From Modestobacter muralis (GTDB lineage: Bacteria > Actinomycetota > Actinomycetes > Mycobacteriales > Geodermatophilaceae): a stretch of 64,000 nucleotides of DNA. Numbering within the stretch: position 1 is the first letter of the stretch; every line of letters begins with the position of its first letter. Positions 52,967 through 61,681 of the stretch are shown here, piece by piece. A program made the position numbers and the translations under genes. The stretch spans positions 58,653 through 122,652 of the forward strand of contig NZ_JAAGWH010000007.1 of NCBI RefSeq assembly GCF_010682105.1, written 5' to 3'. The notes beneath the pieces were generated by a model that ran no database searches, was not told the origin of the DNA, and saw only the letters and a list, made by a program, of their open reading frames with translations.

Positions 52967-53785
52967 CTAGGAGGGCTGGACGCCGAACGCCGTGGCGAGC
53001 TTCTCGATCTTGCGGGCGCGGCCCAGGCGGGGCAGGTCGCTGCCGTCCCGGATGACCTGGCCGCGGGCGTCGAAGTCGGCCAGGAAGTCGCGGGCCCAGG
53101 CCACGTCGGACGGGGCCGGGCTGATGACCTCGTTGATGACCGGCAGCTGGTCGAGCTGGAGGCACAGCTTGCCGGTGAGGCCCAGGGAGACCGTCAGCGC
53201 CGACTGCTCGCGCAGGATCGGGTGGCTGGTGCCCACCGTGGGGCCGTCGATCGGCCCGGGCAGGCCACCGACCCGGCTGGCGACGACCAGGCGGGAGCGG
53301 GGGTAGGCCATGGCCAGGTCGTCGGCGCTGGTGCCGGTGTCGCGGCGGTAGTCACCGCTGCCGAAGGCGAGGCGGAAGGCCCCGCGGGCGCGGGCGATGT
53401 TCACCGCCTCCTCGATGCCGAGCGCGGACTCGACCAGGGCCAGCACCGGGGTGTCGCCGCCGAGCCGGTCGTAGGTCTCCGTGACGTGCTCGGCGGCCTC
53501 GGTCTTGGCGAGCATGACGCCGGCCAGGCCGGGCAGGCCCTTGAGCGCGTCGACGTCGCCGGACCAGAACTCCGTGGAGCGGTCGTTGATCCGGACCCAG
53601 GCGCGCTTGTCACCGCTGGTCAGGTACTCCGCGACCTCGGCGCGGGCGTCGGGCTTGCGCGCCGGGTCCACCGCGTCCTCGATGTCGAGCACGATCTGGT
53701 CGGCCCGCGACGCGTGTGCGTCGTCGAAGAGCTCGGTGCGGGCGCCGTTGACCAGCAGCCAGGAACGAGCGATACCGGGGTCCAC
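52967..53785 (-). CDS. CitE-like HpcH/HpaI aldolase family protein
   Basis: The 272-residue TIM-barrel protein has SWLLVNGARTELF, ADQIVLDIEDAVDPARKPDAR, LALVESALGIEEAVNIA and FGSGDYRRDTGTSADDLAMAYPRSRLV (in part). This matches stand-alone CitE-like proteins that cleave or make (S)-citramalyl-CoA or malyl-CoA type thioesters. The catalytic Arg, Glu and Asp positions are present. GTG 53785 is preferred because a GAGGCAGA ribosome-binding site precedes it. Confidence 0.85.
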   Translation of the reverse strand: MDPGIARSWLLVNGARTELFDDAHASRADQIVLDIEDAVDPARKPDARAEVAEYLTSGDKRAWVRINDRSTEFWSGDVDALKGLPGLAGVMLAKTEAAEHVTETYDRLGGDTPVLALVESALGIEEAVNIARARGAFRLAFGSGDYRRDTGTSADDLAMAYPRSRLVVASRVGGLPGPIDGPTVGTSHPILREQSALTVSLGLTGKLCLQLDQLPVINEVISPAPSDVAWARDFLADFDARGQVIRDGSDLPRLGRARKIEKLATAFGVQPS

Positions 53786-53869
53786 GCTTCTGCCTCTGTG
53801 CACGCGGCCATTGTGGCGGGCGACACCGCGCGCGTCTCCGCGGGGGTGCACGTCCCCTGGCCGGACGGC

Positions 53870-54469
53870 TCAGGCGGCGCTGCGCCTCAGCCGGTCGAGC
53901 AGGCCCAGGTGCCAGTCGACGTCGACGCGGCGGCCGACGTACCCGCGGGGGCGCACCAGGTCGAGGCGCACCAGCTCCGGGTCGCGGCCCGGGCGCCGCG
54001 AGTCCGACCACAGCAGGGCGAGGTTGTCGCGGCGGGCCGGGTCGCCGGGGACGGCGTCCAGGGGCAGCTGGAGGTGCAGCTGGGCGGTGGGCTGCTGGGC
54101 GTAGTACTCGCGCAGGCCCTGGGTGTCGGCGGCCGGCAGCTCGCCGTCCTCGGAGTGCCAGACCCGCAGCACCTCGGTGGGGGTGCGCAGGATCAGCCCG
54201 CTCATCGGCAGGCCCAGGTTGTCGTTGCCCGGCTCGAGCAGCTCCAGCTGGGTGCCGAAGGGGTCGTCGGCGTGCTCGGCGTAGGGACGGAGCCGCTCCA
54301 TCGCCTCCCGGCGGACCAGCTGGTGGTGCAGGTGCCGGTCGGCGGAAGCCAGCCAGCCGTGCTCGGCGTGGATGGCCCTGCTGACGGTCAGGCCGCGCAG
54401 GAGGGCGTCGCGCACCTCGACCAGCAGGGGGTGCAGCCGCCGGACGACGGCGTCGGAGGGGTGGTCCAC
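53870..54469 (-). CDS. Conserved hypothetical protein
   Basis: The 199-residue protein has no membrane helix. Visible blocks are LHPLLVEVRDALLRGLTVSRAIHAEHGWL, SGLILRTPTEVLRVWHSEDGELP and QPTAQLHLQLPLDAVPGDP. I do not recognise the family. GTG 54469 lies 6 nt after CAGACT on the minus strand, suggesting a leaderless mRNA that mirrors the divergent SDR gene. Confidence 0.6.
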   Translation of the reverse strand: MDHPSDAVVRRLHPLLVEVRDALLRGLTVSRAIHAEHGWLASADRHLHHQLVRREAMERLRPYAEHADDPFGTQLELLEPGNDNLGLPMSGLILRTPTEVLRVWHSEDGELPAADTQGLREYYAQQPTAQLHLQLPLDAVPGDPARRDNLALLWSDSRRPGRDPELVRLDLVRPRGYVGRRVDVDWHLGLLDRLRRSAA

Positions 54470-54517
54470 GGGCTGAGTCTGCCCGGTGGGTCCGACGTCC
54501 CCGGCAGACTCCGGGGC

Positions 54518-55273
54518 GTGTCCTCCACTCCGCGTCCGCTCACCCTGGTCACCGGCGGCAGCCAGGGGATCGGTGCCGCCACCGCCGTCCACCTCGCCGG
54601 CCTCGGGCACGACGTGGTCGTCGGCTACCACAGCAGCGCCAGCGAGGCCGGGGCCGTGGTGGCCGCGGCGCAGGCGCTGGGCGTGCGGGCGGTCGCCGTC
54701 CGGGCCGACGTCGCCGACCCCGCGGGGGTGGACGCGCTGTTCGACGCGGCGGCCGAGCTGGGCCCGGTCACCGGGCTGGTGGCGAACGCCGGGCTGACCG
54801 CGCACCTGGGTGACCTCGCCGACACCCCGGTCGAGGTCGTGCGGCAGGTGCTCGACGTCAACCTGCTCGGCGTGGTGCTGTGCGCCCGGCGCGCCGCCCA
54901 GGTGATGTCCCGGCGGCGGGGTGGGGTCGGCGGCGCGATCGTCACGGTGTCCTCGGGCGCGGCCACGCTCGGGTCGCCGCACGAGTACGTGCACTACGCC
55001 GCCGCCAAGGCCGGCGTCGACGCGCTGACCATGGGGCTGGCCAAGGAGCTCGCGGACGACGGCGTGCGGGTGAACGCGGTCGCGCCCGGGCTGGTGCGCA
55101 CCGGCATCCACGCCGGGGCCGGGGACGCCGGCCGGCTGGACCGGGTGGTCGCGCGCGTGCCGATGGGGCGGGCGGGGGAGCCCGACGAGATCGCGCCGGC
55201 GATCGCCTGGCTGCTGGGTCCCGAGGCGAGCTACTGCACCGGGGCGGTCCTGCGGGTCGCCGGCGGGCTGTAG
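54518..55273 (+). CDS. Short-chain dehydrogenase/reductase (FabG-like)
   Basis: The 251-residue SDR has LVTGGSQGIGAATAV, VANAGLTAH, Ser in VTVSSGAATLGSPHEYVHYAAAKAG (YxxxK) and PxR-type VAPGLVRTGIHAG. It is a glucose-dehydrogenase/FabG-like oxidoreductase without a clear substrate. CAGACT ends 7 nt before GTG 54518, giving a leaderless start divergent from the hypothetical gene. Confidence 0.85.
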   Translation: MSSTPRPLTLVTGGSQGIGAATAVHLAGLGHDVVVGYHSSASEAGAVVAAAQALGVRAVAVRADVADPAGVDALFDAAAELGPVTGLVANAGLTAHLGDLADTPVEVVRQVLDVNLLGVVLCARRAAQVMSRRRGGVGGAIVTVSSGAATLGSPHEYVHYAAAKAGVDALTMGLAKELADDGVRVNAVAPGLVRTGIHAGAGDAGRLDRVVARVPMGRAGEPDEIAPAIAWLLGPEASYCTGAVLRVAGGL

Positions 55274-55654
55274 CCCGGGCGAGCGCGCACCGGTCGGTCG
55301 GCGGGCTGTCGGCCAGCAGCACGTCGACCATCGGGTGGTCGGCGGGGTGCTGGTCGGGAGGTCGTGGTCTGGGTGGAGGCCGTCGCCGGCGGCGTCCCGG
55401 CCACGGATGCTCAGCTGCGGGCGACCCATGCCCCGGCCTCCACCCGGTGTGCGGCTCGGTCTCTCACGCGCACCTCTGGCCCACCACGGGCGGCCGGCGC
55501 CGGCGGAGATCCCGGAGCTGCGATCCCGCCGGGCTGCGCTGCCCCGACGACGGCGCACCGGCCTCCCACGTGTGCTCCCGGACGCGGTGAACTGCCTGAT
55601 CAGGAGTCTGGCGAGCAGGTCAGAACTGTCGTACCCCTCGCCTACGTTCGGAGG
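55274..55654. other. Gene-poor stretch upstream of the HNH gene
   Basis: I find no supported gene in these 381 nt. Several short open frames exist on both strands, but without good starts or recognisable residues. TACGTT at 55643-55648, six bases before GTG 55655, is the only likely promoter element. The stretch may include decayed coding sequence. Confidence 0.4.
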
Positions 55655-57403
55655 GTGTTCAGCGGCTACGGGGTGGGTGTGACGGTCGTCGACCGTGCCG
55701 AACTCCTACCTGCCCTGCCGCCGCCTCCGGCGGGGGTGACGCGGCGTCGGTCGCGGTTGGCGGAGCTGCTCGGGCCTGCGTCGTTCTCGGAGTCCGAGCT
55801 GGTGCGGGAGATGGGGGCGGTCGCCGACGGCCGTGCCCAGCTGGCTGCGTACGAGGCGGTGCTGATCGCGCAACTGGCTGCCCGGCGGCCGGCGCAGACC
55901 GACCTGACCGAGGACGAACCGGGTCACGGGGTGGAGGGCTGGTCGCCGGCCCGGACTCCTGGGGTGAGTGAGTTCGTGGTCGACGAGCTGGCGCTCATGC
56001 GTGGCATCTCGCTGGCGGCGGCGACGGGGTTGGTGGAGCGGTCGCTGGCTCTGGTGCGCGAGCTGCCCGCCACCTGGGGTGCATTGGCGGACGGGTTGGT
56101 GGACGAGCCGCGGGCGAACGCGATCGTGCGCGCGTTGGCCGGTCAGTCGCAGGCCGCGGGTGGCCAGGTGGAGCCGGCGGTCGTGGCCGAGGTGGAGGCA
56201 CAGGCGCTGGCGTGGGCGGGGGCGGGGGAGACCCCGGTGCGGCTACGGGAACGCACGGCGGCAGCACTGATCGCGCGGGATGCTGCGGCTGCTGACCGGC
56301 GGCGGAAGAAGGCCGAACGCGCGGCTGACGTGCGGACCCGGCCGGCCGGGGACGGCATGTCGGAGCTGATCGCTGACCTGCCCACCTCTGTGGCGGCGGC
56401 CTGCCGGGAGACCGTGGACACCTACGCGCGGATGGCCAAGGACGACGGGGACGAGCGGTCGATCGGGCAGCTGCGGGCGCTGGTGCTCAGCGACCTGATC
56501 CGGCGGCCGTGGGACACCAGCCGTGCGCCGGTGACCGCGCACCTGCAGGTCATCGCGCCGCTGGGCGCCGTGGGCGGGCACTCGCGCCCGAGCCCCACCA
56601 CGACGCCGGACGACCCGGATGAACGTCCGACCGCCGGCACCGGTCGTGCGCGGTCAGCAGGGGTGCCGACCGATGAGGACGCCGCGTCGGTCGACGGTGC
56701 GCCGATCACCCACCAGCAGCTCCGCGACCTGCTCGAGGAGCTCGACTCCCTGTGCCCGGGCGGTCTGCAGGCCCCGACCGGCGGTTCGCTGGGGATCTCA
56801 TTGGTCGACCCCGTCACCGGCGCGCTGCGGGCGACGGTCAGCCGACCGGAACTGGAGCGTCTGGTCCGCCGCGGATGCCGGCAGCACCCGCCGCACTCGG
56901 ACACTCGGACCCGAGGGCGAGGCGACGGCACGAGTCACTCTCCTGGCCATGGACCACCAGGCGGATGCGACTGTCCGGCGGTGGACCAGCCACCCCTGGT
57001 CGACCGCTACACCCCCACCCCCGCGCAGCGCCGGTTCCTGCACGCCCGCGACCGCACCTGCCGCCATCCCGGCTGCCGTCGTCCCGCCGCGCGCACCGAC
57101 CTCGACCACGTGCACGCCCACGGCGACGGCGGCCCGACCGACTGCGCCAACCTCTGCTGCCTCTGCCGCCGGCACCACCGGCTCAAGACCCACGCCCCCG
57201 GCTGGCGGTTCACCATGACCGCCGACGGAGTCCTGTCGGTGACCACGCCCAGCGGGGTCACCCGCACCACCCGACCACCGGGCCTGCGGCTGACCGGCGC
57301 GTCGAGTCGAGGCGGGCCCGACGCTGCAGCCGGGCTGGTGCTCAGCGGCGGCTCGTGGTCACTGGACCGGGGATCCGGTCCGGACGATCCACCACCGTTC
57401 TGA
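55655..57403 (+). CDS. DUF222 / HNH endonuclease protein
   Basis: The 582-residue protein has an N-terminal DUF222 region (residues 20-330, LVREMGAVADGRAQLAAYEAVLIAQLA and VDELALMRGISLAAATGLVERS, in part), a charged linker, and a C-terminal HNH nuclease domain CRHPGCRRPAARTDLDHVHAHGDGGPTDCANLCCLCRRHHRLK (in part) with two Cys pairs and the DHVHA/HHRLK residues. These proteins occur in many copies in Geodermatophilaceae and other actinobacteria, and their biological role is not settled. GTG 55655 is used. Confidence 0.88.
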   Translation: MFSGYGVGVTVVDRAELLPALPPPPAGVTRRRSRLAELLGPASFSESELVREMGAVADGRAQLAAYEAVLIAQLAARRPAQTDLTEDEPGHGVEGWSPARTPGVSEFVVDELALMRGISLAAATGLVERSLALVRELPATWGALADGLVDEPRANAIVRALAGQSQAAGGQVEPAVVAEVEAQALAWAGAGETPVRLRERTAAALIARDAAAADRRRKKAERAADVRTRPAGDGMSELIADLPTSVAAACRETVDTYARMAKDDGDERSIGQLRALVLSDLIRRPWDTSRAPVTAHLQVIAPLGAVGGHSRPSPTTTPDDPDERPTAGTGRARSAGVPTDEDAASVDGAPITHQQLRDLLEELDSLCPGGLQAPTGGSLGISLVDPVTGALRATVSRPELERLVRRGCRQHPPHSDTRTRGRGDGTSHSPGHGPPGGCDCPAVDQPPLVDRYTPTPAQRRFLHARDRTCRHPGCRRPAARTDLDHVHAHGDGGPTDCANLCCLCRRHHRLKTHAPGWRFTMTADGVLSVTTPSGVTRTTRPPGLRLTGASSRGGPDAAAGLVLSGGSWSLDRGSGPDDPPPF

Positions 57404-57554
57404 GCAGTCCCACGGGACCAGCCGCCGCCCCGCTCGACGAGTACAGCTCCGTCGTGGCTGACGGCTGCCCGCCACGGGCGGCGCCGGAGGGCGTCCTCGC
57501 AGGTGGTCACGCGGGAACGTCACGGTGGGACCGTCGTCTGCCGATGAGGTGCTC

Positions 57555-57845
57555 GTGATCCGTTCCCACGCCGTGGAGAGCTCGCTGCGGAGCCCTCAGT
57601 GGTTCGACTCGGCCCATCAGGCCGACATCCTGGCTGCCTTCGACACGCACCTGGCCAGCGGGCTGCACGACCGCAGCCCGTTCACGCCCCGCCCCGAGCG
57701 GGTGCGTGAGCTCGGTCAGCTCGCCGCCTCCAGCACGCTGCCCGCCCGGGCCGCGCTGCTGCGCTGGGGTGGACTGCCCGCCGCGGTCCGCAGCCAGCTG
57801 CTCATCGGCTGGTACGGGTCGCAGCGCACCAGCTCCGCCGCCTGA
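57555..57845 (+). CDS. Small hypothetical protein
   Basis: The 96-residue protein (IRSHAVESSLRSPQWFDS at the start, GGLPAAVRSQLLIGWYG near the end) has no recognised domain. GAGG 5 nt before GTG 57555 supports this start. It stands alone after the HNH gene. Confidence 0.5.
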   Translation: MIRSHAVESSLRSPQWFDSAHQADILAAFDTHLASGLHDRSPFTPRPERVRELGQLAASSTLPARAALLRWGGLPAAVRSQLLIGWYGSQRTSSAA

Positions 57846-57860
57846 CGGCATCGGTCACGC

Positions 57861-57980
57861 GGGCCCGCCCGGCCGGCATGCCCCCGGAAGGCCGACCGAC
57901 CTCCACCGTCCCCTGACCGTGGGCCCGCCCGGCCCGCATGCCCCAGGAGGGCCGGCCGGCGCCGCCGTCGCCCGACGGTG
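57861..57980. repeat. 60-bp tandem duplication
   Basis: Units 57861-57920 and 57921-57980 begin with the same GGGCCCGCCCGGCC and stay similar through GCATGCCCC and GGCCG, roughly four bases in five being identical. It lies between a hypothetical gene and the zinc-ribbon gene. No function is apparent. Confidence 0.6.
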
Positions 57981-58012
57981 GAACAGCCGGCCTGCCGCCG
58001 GACGCGCAGCGG

Positions 58013-58159
58013 TCAGTCGACGCTCCAGGGCTGCCCGCACGACGCGCAGCGGCCCTCCGCCGTCCGCTCGGTGAGCCGGCCGCACGCGGGGCAGACCTGG
58101 TCGAGCCAGCAGGCCGGGTCGCCGCCCTCCGACTCGGCGGCGGGGTCGTGCGCCTTCAC
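58013..58159 (-). CDS. 48-residue zinc-ribbon protein
   Basis: The short frame starts at GTG 58159 and stops at 58013. It has two Cys pairs, CPACGRL and CASCGQPW, spaced as a zinc ribbon, after an acidic lead (AHDPAAESEGGDPACWLDQ). It begins 3 nt after the stop of the DyP peroxidase gene, so the two are co-transcribed. Its role is unknown; nucleic-acid or protein binding is typical of such ribbons. Confidence 0.7.
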   Translation of the reverse strand: MKAHDPAAESEGGDPACWLDQVCPACGRLTERTAEGRCASCGQPWSVD

Positions 58160-58162
58160 GGG

Positions 58163-59074
58163 TCAGTCCTCGTCCGGCGAGGCGAACCGGGCGAGCGCGT
58201 CGAGCGACGGGCACGTGTAGTACGCCCCGGTGAGCGGGGTGAGGAACCCGGTGAGCCCGTCCCGGACGCCGTCGGCCGCCCCGGCCATGCGGCGCAGCAT
58301 CTCGGTCATCCGCCACTGGTCACGGGCGAAGCCGACGAACGCCGTGCCGTGGTCGGTGACCCCGCCGTAGGCGACGTTGCGCCGGAAGATCTGCTTCTCC
58401 TCGCCGTCCACCTCGACGGTCGTGCGCACGACGTGCGCGCTGGGCAGCTGCTCGTCGTCGGGGATCTCGACGCTGTCGGGTTTGGTGCGGCCCATCATCC
58501 GTTCCTGGCCGTACTCGCCCAGCGACTCCCACGACGCGGTGTCGTGCCGCCACACCTGGAACAGCACGATGCTGGCGCCGGCACCCGGCTCGCCCGCCGG
58601 CACCGCGGCCACCTCGGCGGCGGTCAGCAGCGAGGGGTTCTCGGTCCCGTCGACGAACCCGGTCAGGTCGCGATCGTGCCGGTACAGCCAGCCGGTCACC
58701 TCGCGCGCCACGGCGGCCACCCCGGACAGCGCGGCGAGCACCTCCCGGGCGTTGTCGAAGACCGCCGTCCGATTGCCGCCTGCGACCCAGACCCACGCGT
58801 CGTGCTGGGTGGCCGGCATCCGGTAGCCCCCGGCGCCGACCAGGTCCTCGGTCCAACCGGCCGCGTCGGCCGGGGCGTCGGCGGGGGAGACCTCCGCCCA
58901 CAGCTCGGGGCGGAAGCCCACCACCAGGTTCACCCCGCCGACCGAGGACAGCGGCCCGGTGAGCCCGGCGACGGCGCGCACCAGCTCCTCACCGGTCGCG
59001 CCGTGCTCCAGGTCGAGCTCGAGGTAGCAGTGCTCGGGGGTGCCGAGAGCGAAGATGCCGGGCTGCGTCGTCAC
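58163..59074 (-). CDS. DyP-type heme peroxidase
   Basis: The 303-residue enzyme has GFVDGTENP with distal D142, the proximal heme ligand H214 (SAHVVRT), and R231/R232 in IFRRNVAYGG. There is no signal peptide, so it is cytosolic, or exported only by encapsulation, and no encapsulin gene is near. DyP peroxidases use hydrogen peroxide on dyes and phenols, and some attack lignin model compounds, which would suit this catabolic lifestyle. It ends just before the zinc-ribbon gene. Confidence 0.92.
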   Translation of the reverse strand: MTTQPGIFALGTPEHCYLELDLEHGATGEELVRAVAGLTGPLSSVGGVNLVVGFRPELWAEVSPADAPADAAGWTEDLVGAGGYRMPATQHDAWVWVAGGNRTAVFDNAREVLAALSGVAAVAREVTGWLYRHDRDLTGFVDGTENPSLLTAAEVAAVPAGEPGAGASIVLFQVWRHDTASWESLGEYGQERMMGRTKPDSVEIPDDEQLPSAHVVRTTVEVDGEEKQIFRRNVAYGGVTDHGTAFVGFARDQWRMTEMLRRMAGAADGVRDGLTGFLTPLTGAYYTCPSLDALARFASPDED

Positions 59075-59116
59075 CCGACCAGCCTGCCCGACGCGCCCCC
59101 GGCACCCGCCGGGCGG

Positions 59117-59509
59117 TCAGCCCTCGGTCGGCGGCTCGTCCTTGCCGGCCTCCTCGAGCGCGTCGGCCTCCTCCTTGGTCTTGTGCACGGCCTTGTCGGC
59201 GTGCTCGGCCGGGCCGTAGACCGTGTACAGCACCAGCGGGTTGACGCCGGTGTTGAGGAAGTTGTGCTTCTTGCCGGCCGGGACGACGACGAGGTCGCCC
59301 TGCGCCACGTTCTTCTTCTGCCCGCCGACGAGGGCCTGGCCGGTGCCGCTGACGAAGGTGAGGATCTGGTCCACGTCGTGGATCTCCTCGCCGATCTCGC
59401 CGTCGACCGGGATGGTCATGATCACGAGCTGGGTGTGCTCGCCGGTCCAGAGGACCCGCCGGAAGTCGGCGCTCTGCTCGGCGACGGTGGCGATGGTGAA
59501 GTGCTCCAT
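59117..59509 (-). CDS. Small cupin-domain protein
   Basis: The 130-residue protein is a single cupin with GEEIHDVDQILTFVSGTGQALVGG and VVVPAGKKHNFLNTG, which give His/Glu metal-ligand candidates. The last 30 residues are charged (ADKAVHKTKEEADALEEAGKD). It may be an isomerase or a binding protein; the substrate is unknown. It lies 42 nt upstream of the DyP gene on the same strand. Confidence 0.83.
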   Translation of the reverse strand: MEHFTIATVAEQSADFRRVLWTGEHTQLVIMTIPVDGEIGEEIHDVDQILTFVSGTGQALVGGQKKNVAQGDLVVVPAGKKHNFLNTGVNPLVLYTVYGPAEHADKAVHKTKEEADALEEAGKDEPPTEG

Positions 59510-59633
59510 GGACCTCGTCCTCCCCTTCGATGCGGGCGGCAGGGGCTGCCGCCGGTCGTCGTCCAGTCAAGAGCACCGCGGCCCGGTGCGCGATCCGAGG
59601 TGATCTTCGACGCGGCCGCCCACACTGGCGACG

Positions 59634-60041
59634 GTGAACGCACCCGGCCCCGCACCCCGGCACGACGTGGTCGCGGGCGCACTGGTCCGGGACGGCGCCG
59701 TCCTGCTGGCCCACCGCAGCCCGGCGCGTCGCTGGTACCCCGACGTCTGGGACCTGCCCGGCGGCCACCGGGAGCCCGGCGAGACCCCGCGGCAGGCGCT
59801 GGTGCGCGAGCTCGCCGAGGAGCTCGGCGTCACCGCCGTCCGGTGCGCGGTCGTGGGGCTCGTCGAGGGGCCCGGGCTGCGGCTGACGGTCCTCCGGGTC
59901 GACCGCTGGGACGGCGAGCCGGCCGACACCGCACCGGAGGAGCACGACGAGCTGCGCTGGTGCACCGCCGCCGACCTGCCGGGCCTCCGGCTGGCGCACG
60001 CGGCGTACCCGGCCCTGCTCGCCGGGCTGCTGCGGCCGTGA
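59634..60041 (+). CDS. Nudix hydrolase
   Basis: The 135-residue protein has the Nudix box GGHREPGETPRQALVRELAEELG with the REL-EE core. It would hydrolyse a nucleoside diphosphate derivative. CACACT lies 7 nt before GTG 59634, so the message is probably leaderless. It is divergent from the cupin gene. Confidence 0.87.
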   Translation: MNAPGPAPRHDVVAGALVRDGAVLLAHRSPARRWYPDVWDLPGGHREPGETPRQALVRELAEELGVTAVRCAVVGLVEGPGLRLTVLRVDRWDGEPADTAPEEHDELRWCTAADLPGLRLAHAAYPALLAGLLRP

Positions 60042-60149
60042 CCGACCACCTGCAGGGACGGGCCTCGGTGCGGTAGGACAGGCTGTGCAGGCCAGGCACC
60101 CCTGGCGTCCGGCAGCGGCCGGGCAGGTGCACCGGCACAGGAGGACCCC

Positions 60150-60707
60150 GTGAGCGACCAGGCAGGCAACGACCGGTTCGACGCAGCACCCGAGGCGGAG
60201 CAGGACGAGGCGGCGACCGCGCTGGCCGGGACCGACCACACCGACGTCAACACCCGAGCGGTCGTCGACGGCGGCATCGTCGTCGGCCACGACGACTCCG
60301 ACCACGCCCGTGACGCCCTCGTCTGGGCCGCCGCGCTGGCCGAGCGCGCCTCCTGGCCGCTGCACGTCGTGCGCGCCTGGCGGATCGCCACCGCGCCGCA
60401 GCCGGCCAGCTGGGAGCCCGGCTTCGTGCCGCCCATCGCCGACTACGAGGCCGCCGTGCAGGCCGACCTGGAGGCCGACGTCGTCGCCGTGCTCGGCGCC
60501 GAGCGGGCCGCCGGCGTCACCTGCCACGTGGTGCACACCGCCCCGGCCCAGGCCCTGATCGAGGCGGCCGAGGGTGCAGACCTGCTGGTCGTCGGCGCGC
60601 GCGGCCGCGGCGGGTTCGCCGGGCTGCTGCTGGGCTCGGTCAGCGACCAGGTCACCCGGCACGCCCCGTGCGCGGTGACCGTGGTGCGTGACGGCGGCGA
60701 GGACTGA
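60150..60707 (+). CDS. Universal stress protein (UspA)
   Basis: The 185-residue protein has one Usp domain after a 40-residue acidic head. It includes [23 protein letters not shown] and the ATP-loop [20 protein letters not shown] (in part). ATP-binding Usp proteins help in dormancy and stress. The GTG start has AGGAGG 5 nt upstream. The methyltransferase gene follows after 5 nt. Confidence 0.88.
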   Translation: MSDQAGNDRFDAAPEAEQDEAATALAGTDHTDVNTRAVVDGGIVVGHDDSDHARDALVWAAALAERASWPLHVVRAWRIATAPQPASWEPGFVPPIADYEAAVQADLEADVVAVLGAERAAGVTCHVVHTAPAQALIEAAEGADLLVVGARGRGGFAGLLLGSVSDQVTRHAPCAVTVVRDGGED

Positions 60708-60712
60708 GCCCG

Positions 60713-61360
60713 GTGCCGGAGCCGCGCGAGGTCTCCCCGGAGTTCCTGCGGGCGCACACCACGCCGGCCCGGCCCACCCTGGTGCCCGAGGTCCAGCTGC
60801 ACGTCGCCGACGACGTCGTCGCGCTGTGGGAGGCGATGGAGACCGAGGGCGGCGGCGCCGGCCAGGACCCGCCGTTCTGGGCCGCCGCCTGGCCCGGCGG
60901 GCAGGCGCTGGCCCGGCACGTGCTCGACCACCCCGAGCTGGTCGCCGGCCGGCGGGTGCTCGACCTGGGCGCCGGCAGCGGCCTGGTCGCCGTGGCAGCG
61001 CTGCTGGCCGGCGCCCGTGAGGTCGTGGCGAGTGACGTCGACCCGTACTCGCACACCGCGATCGCGCTGAACAGCGAGCTCAACGGTGTCGCCGGCGTCC
61101 GGGTCGTCGGTGACGTGCTGGGCGAGGACCCGCCCGACGTGGACGTCGTCCTGGCCGGGGACGTCTGCTACGACCGGGACATGACCGCCCGGGTGCTGCC
61201 CTTCCTGGGCACCGCGTGGCTGCGCGGGGCCACCGTGTTCCTCGGTGACCCGGGCCGGGCCTACGTGCCGAAGGAGGGCCTCGTCGCCCAGGCCGAGTAC
61301 GACGTCCCGGACGCCGACGGCGGGCAGGTGCGGCGGACGACGGTGTGGCGCCTGCCCTGA
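60713..61360 (+). CDS. SAM methyltransferase, ETFB-lysine/PrmA-like
   Basis: The 215-residue protein has WAAAWPGGQALARHV, the SAM site RVLDLGAGSGLVAVAALLAGA and a DVCYD motif (D-x-x-Y) at the place of the catalytic loop, as in METTL20/PrmA-related protein lysine methyltransferases. The target protein is not known. It starts 5 nt after the UspA stop. Confidence 0.83.
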   Translation: MPEPREVSPEFLRAHTTPARPTLVPEVQLHVADDVVALWEAMETEGGGAGQDPPFWAAAWPGGQALARHVLDHPELVAGRRVLDLGAGSGLVAVAALLAGAREVVASDVDPYSHTAIALNSELNGVAGVRVVGDVLGEDPPDVDVVLAGDVCYDRDMTARVLPFLGTAWLRGATVFLGDPGRAYVPKEGLVAQAEYDVPDADGGQVRRTTVWRLP

Positions 61361-61440
61361 GCCGTCGGTCACAGGAGCCCAATCGACCCCGCCGCGACCT
61401 GGCCGGACGTGGCAGATGCTCACAGATCGGCGCTCGGGGA

Positions 61441-61470
61441 TTGTCACGACCGGGTCACCGCCTCTACCGT
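61441..61470 (+). promoter_or_regulatory. Promoter of the riboswitch-hydrolase transcript
   Basis: TTGTCA (61441-61446) and TACCGT (61465-61470) are 18 nt apart, and the start of transcription would fall just before the riboswitch. Confidence 0.55.
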
Positions 61471-61496
61471 TGCCGAGTCCGGTCGGACGTCAGGTC

Positions 61497-61658
61497 CCCA
61501 GCCGGGGAGCCCGCGCCGGATGCCGCCGAGTCGCTGTTCGCAGCGAGCCGGGGACCCACCGAACCACTGGGGTGAATCTCGCGCCGGGCCGCAGCCCGGC
61601 GCGCGTAGGGCGCCTTCCCGCCCGAATCCGTCAGCTGACCCGGTAGGCGGCCGCGGAA
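61497..61658 (+). ncRNA. c-di-AMP riboswitch (ydaO-yuaA type)
   Basis: The stretch contains the conserved ydaO blocks in order: GCCGGGGACCCA-like (around 61550), TGGGGTGAATC (61568 onward), a variable GC stem, GTAGGGCGCCTTCCC, CCCGAATCCGTCAGCTGACC and GGTAGGCGG. It lies directly upstream of a secreted transglycosylase-like gene, which is where this riboswitch commonly sits in actinobacteria (rpf and related wall hydrolases). High c-di-AMP normally shuts such genes off. Exact ends are estimated. Confidence 0.85.
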
Positions 61659-61681
61659 GACCAACGGAGCCCACCCCCTCG

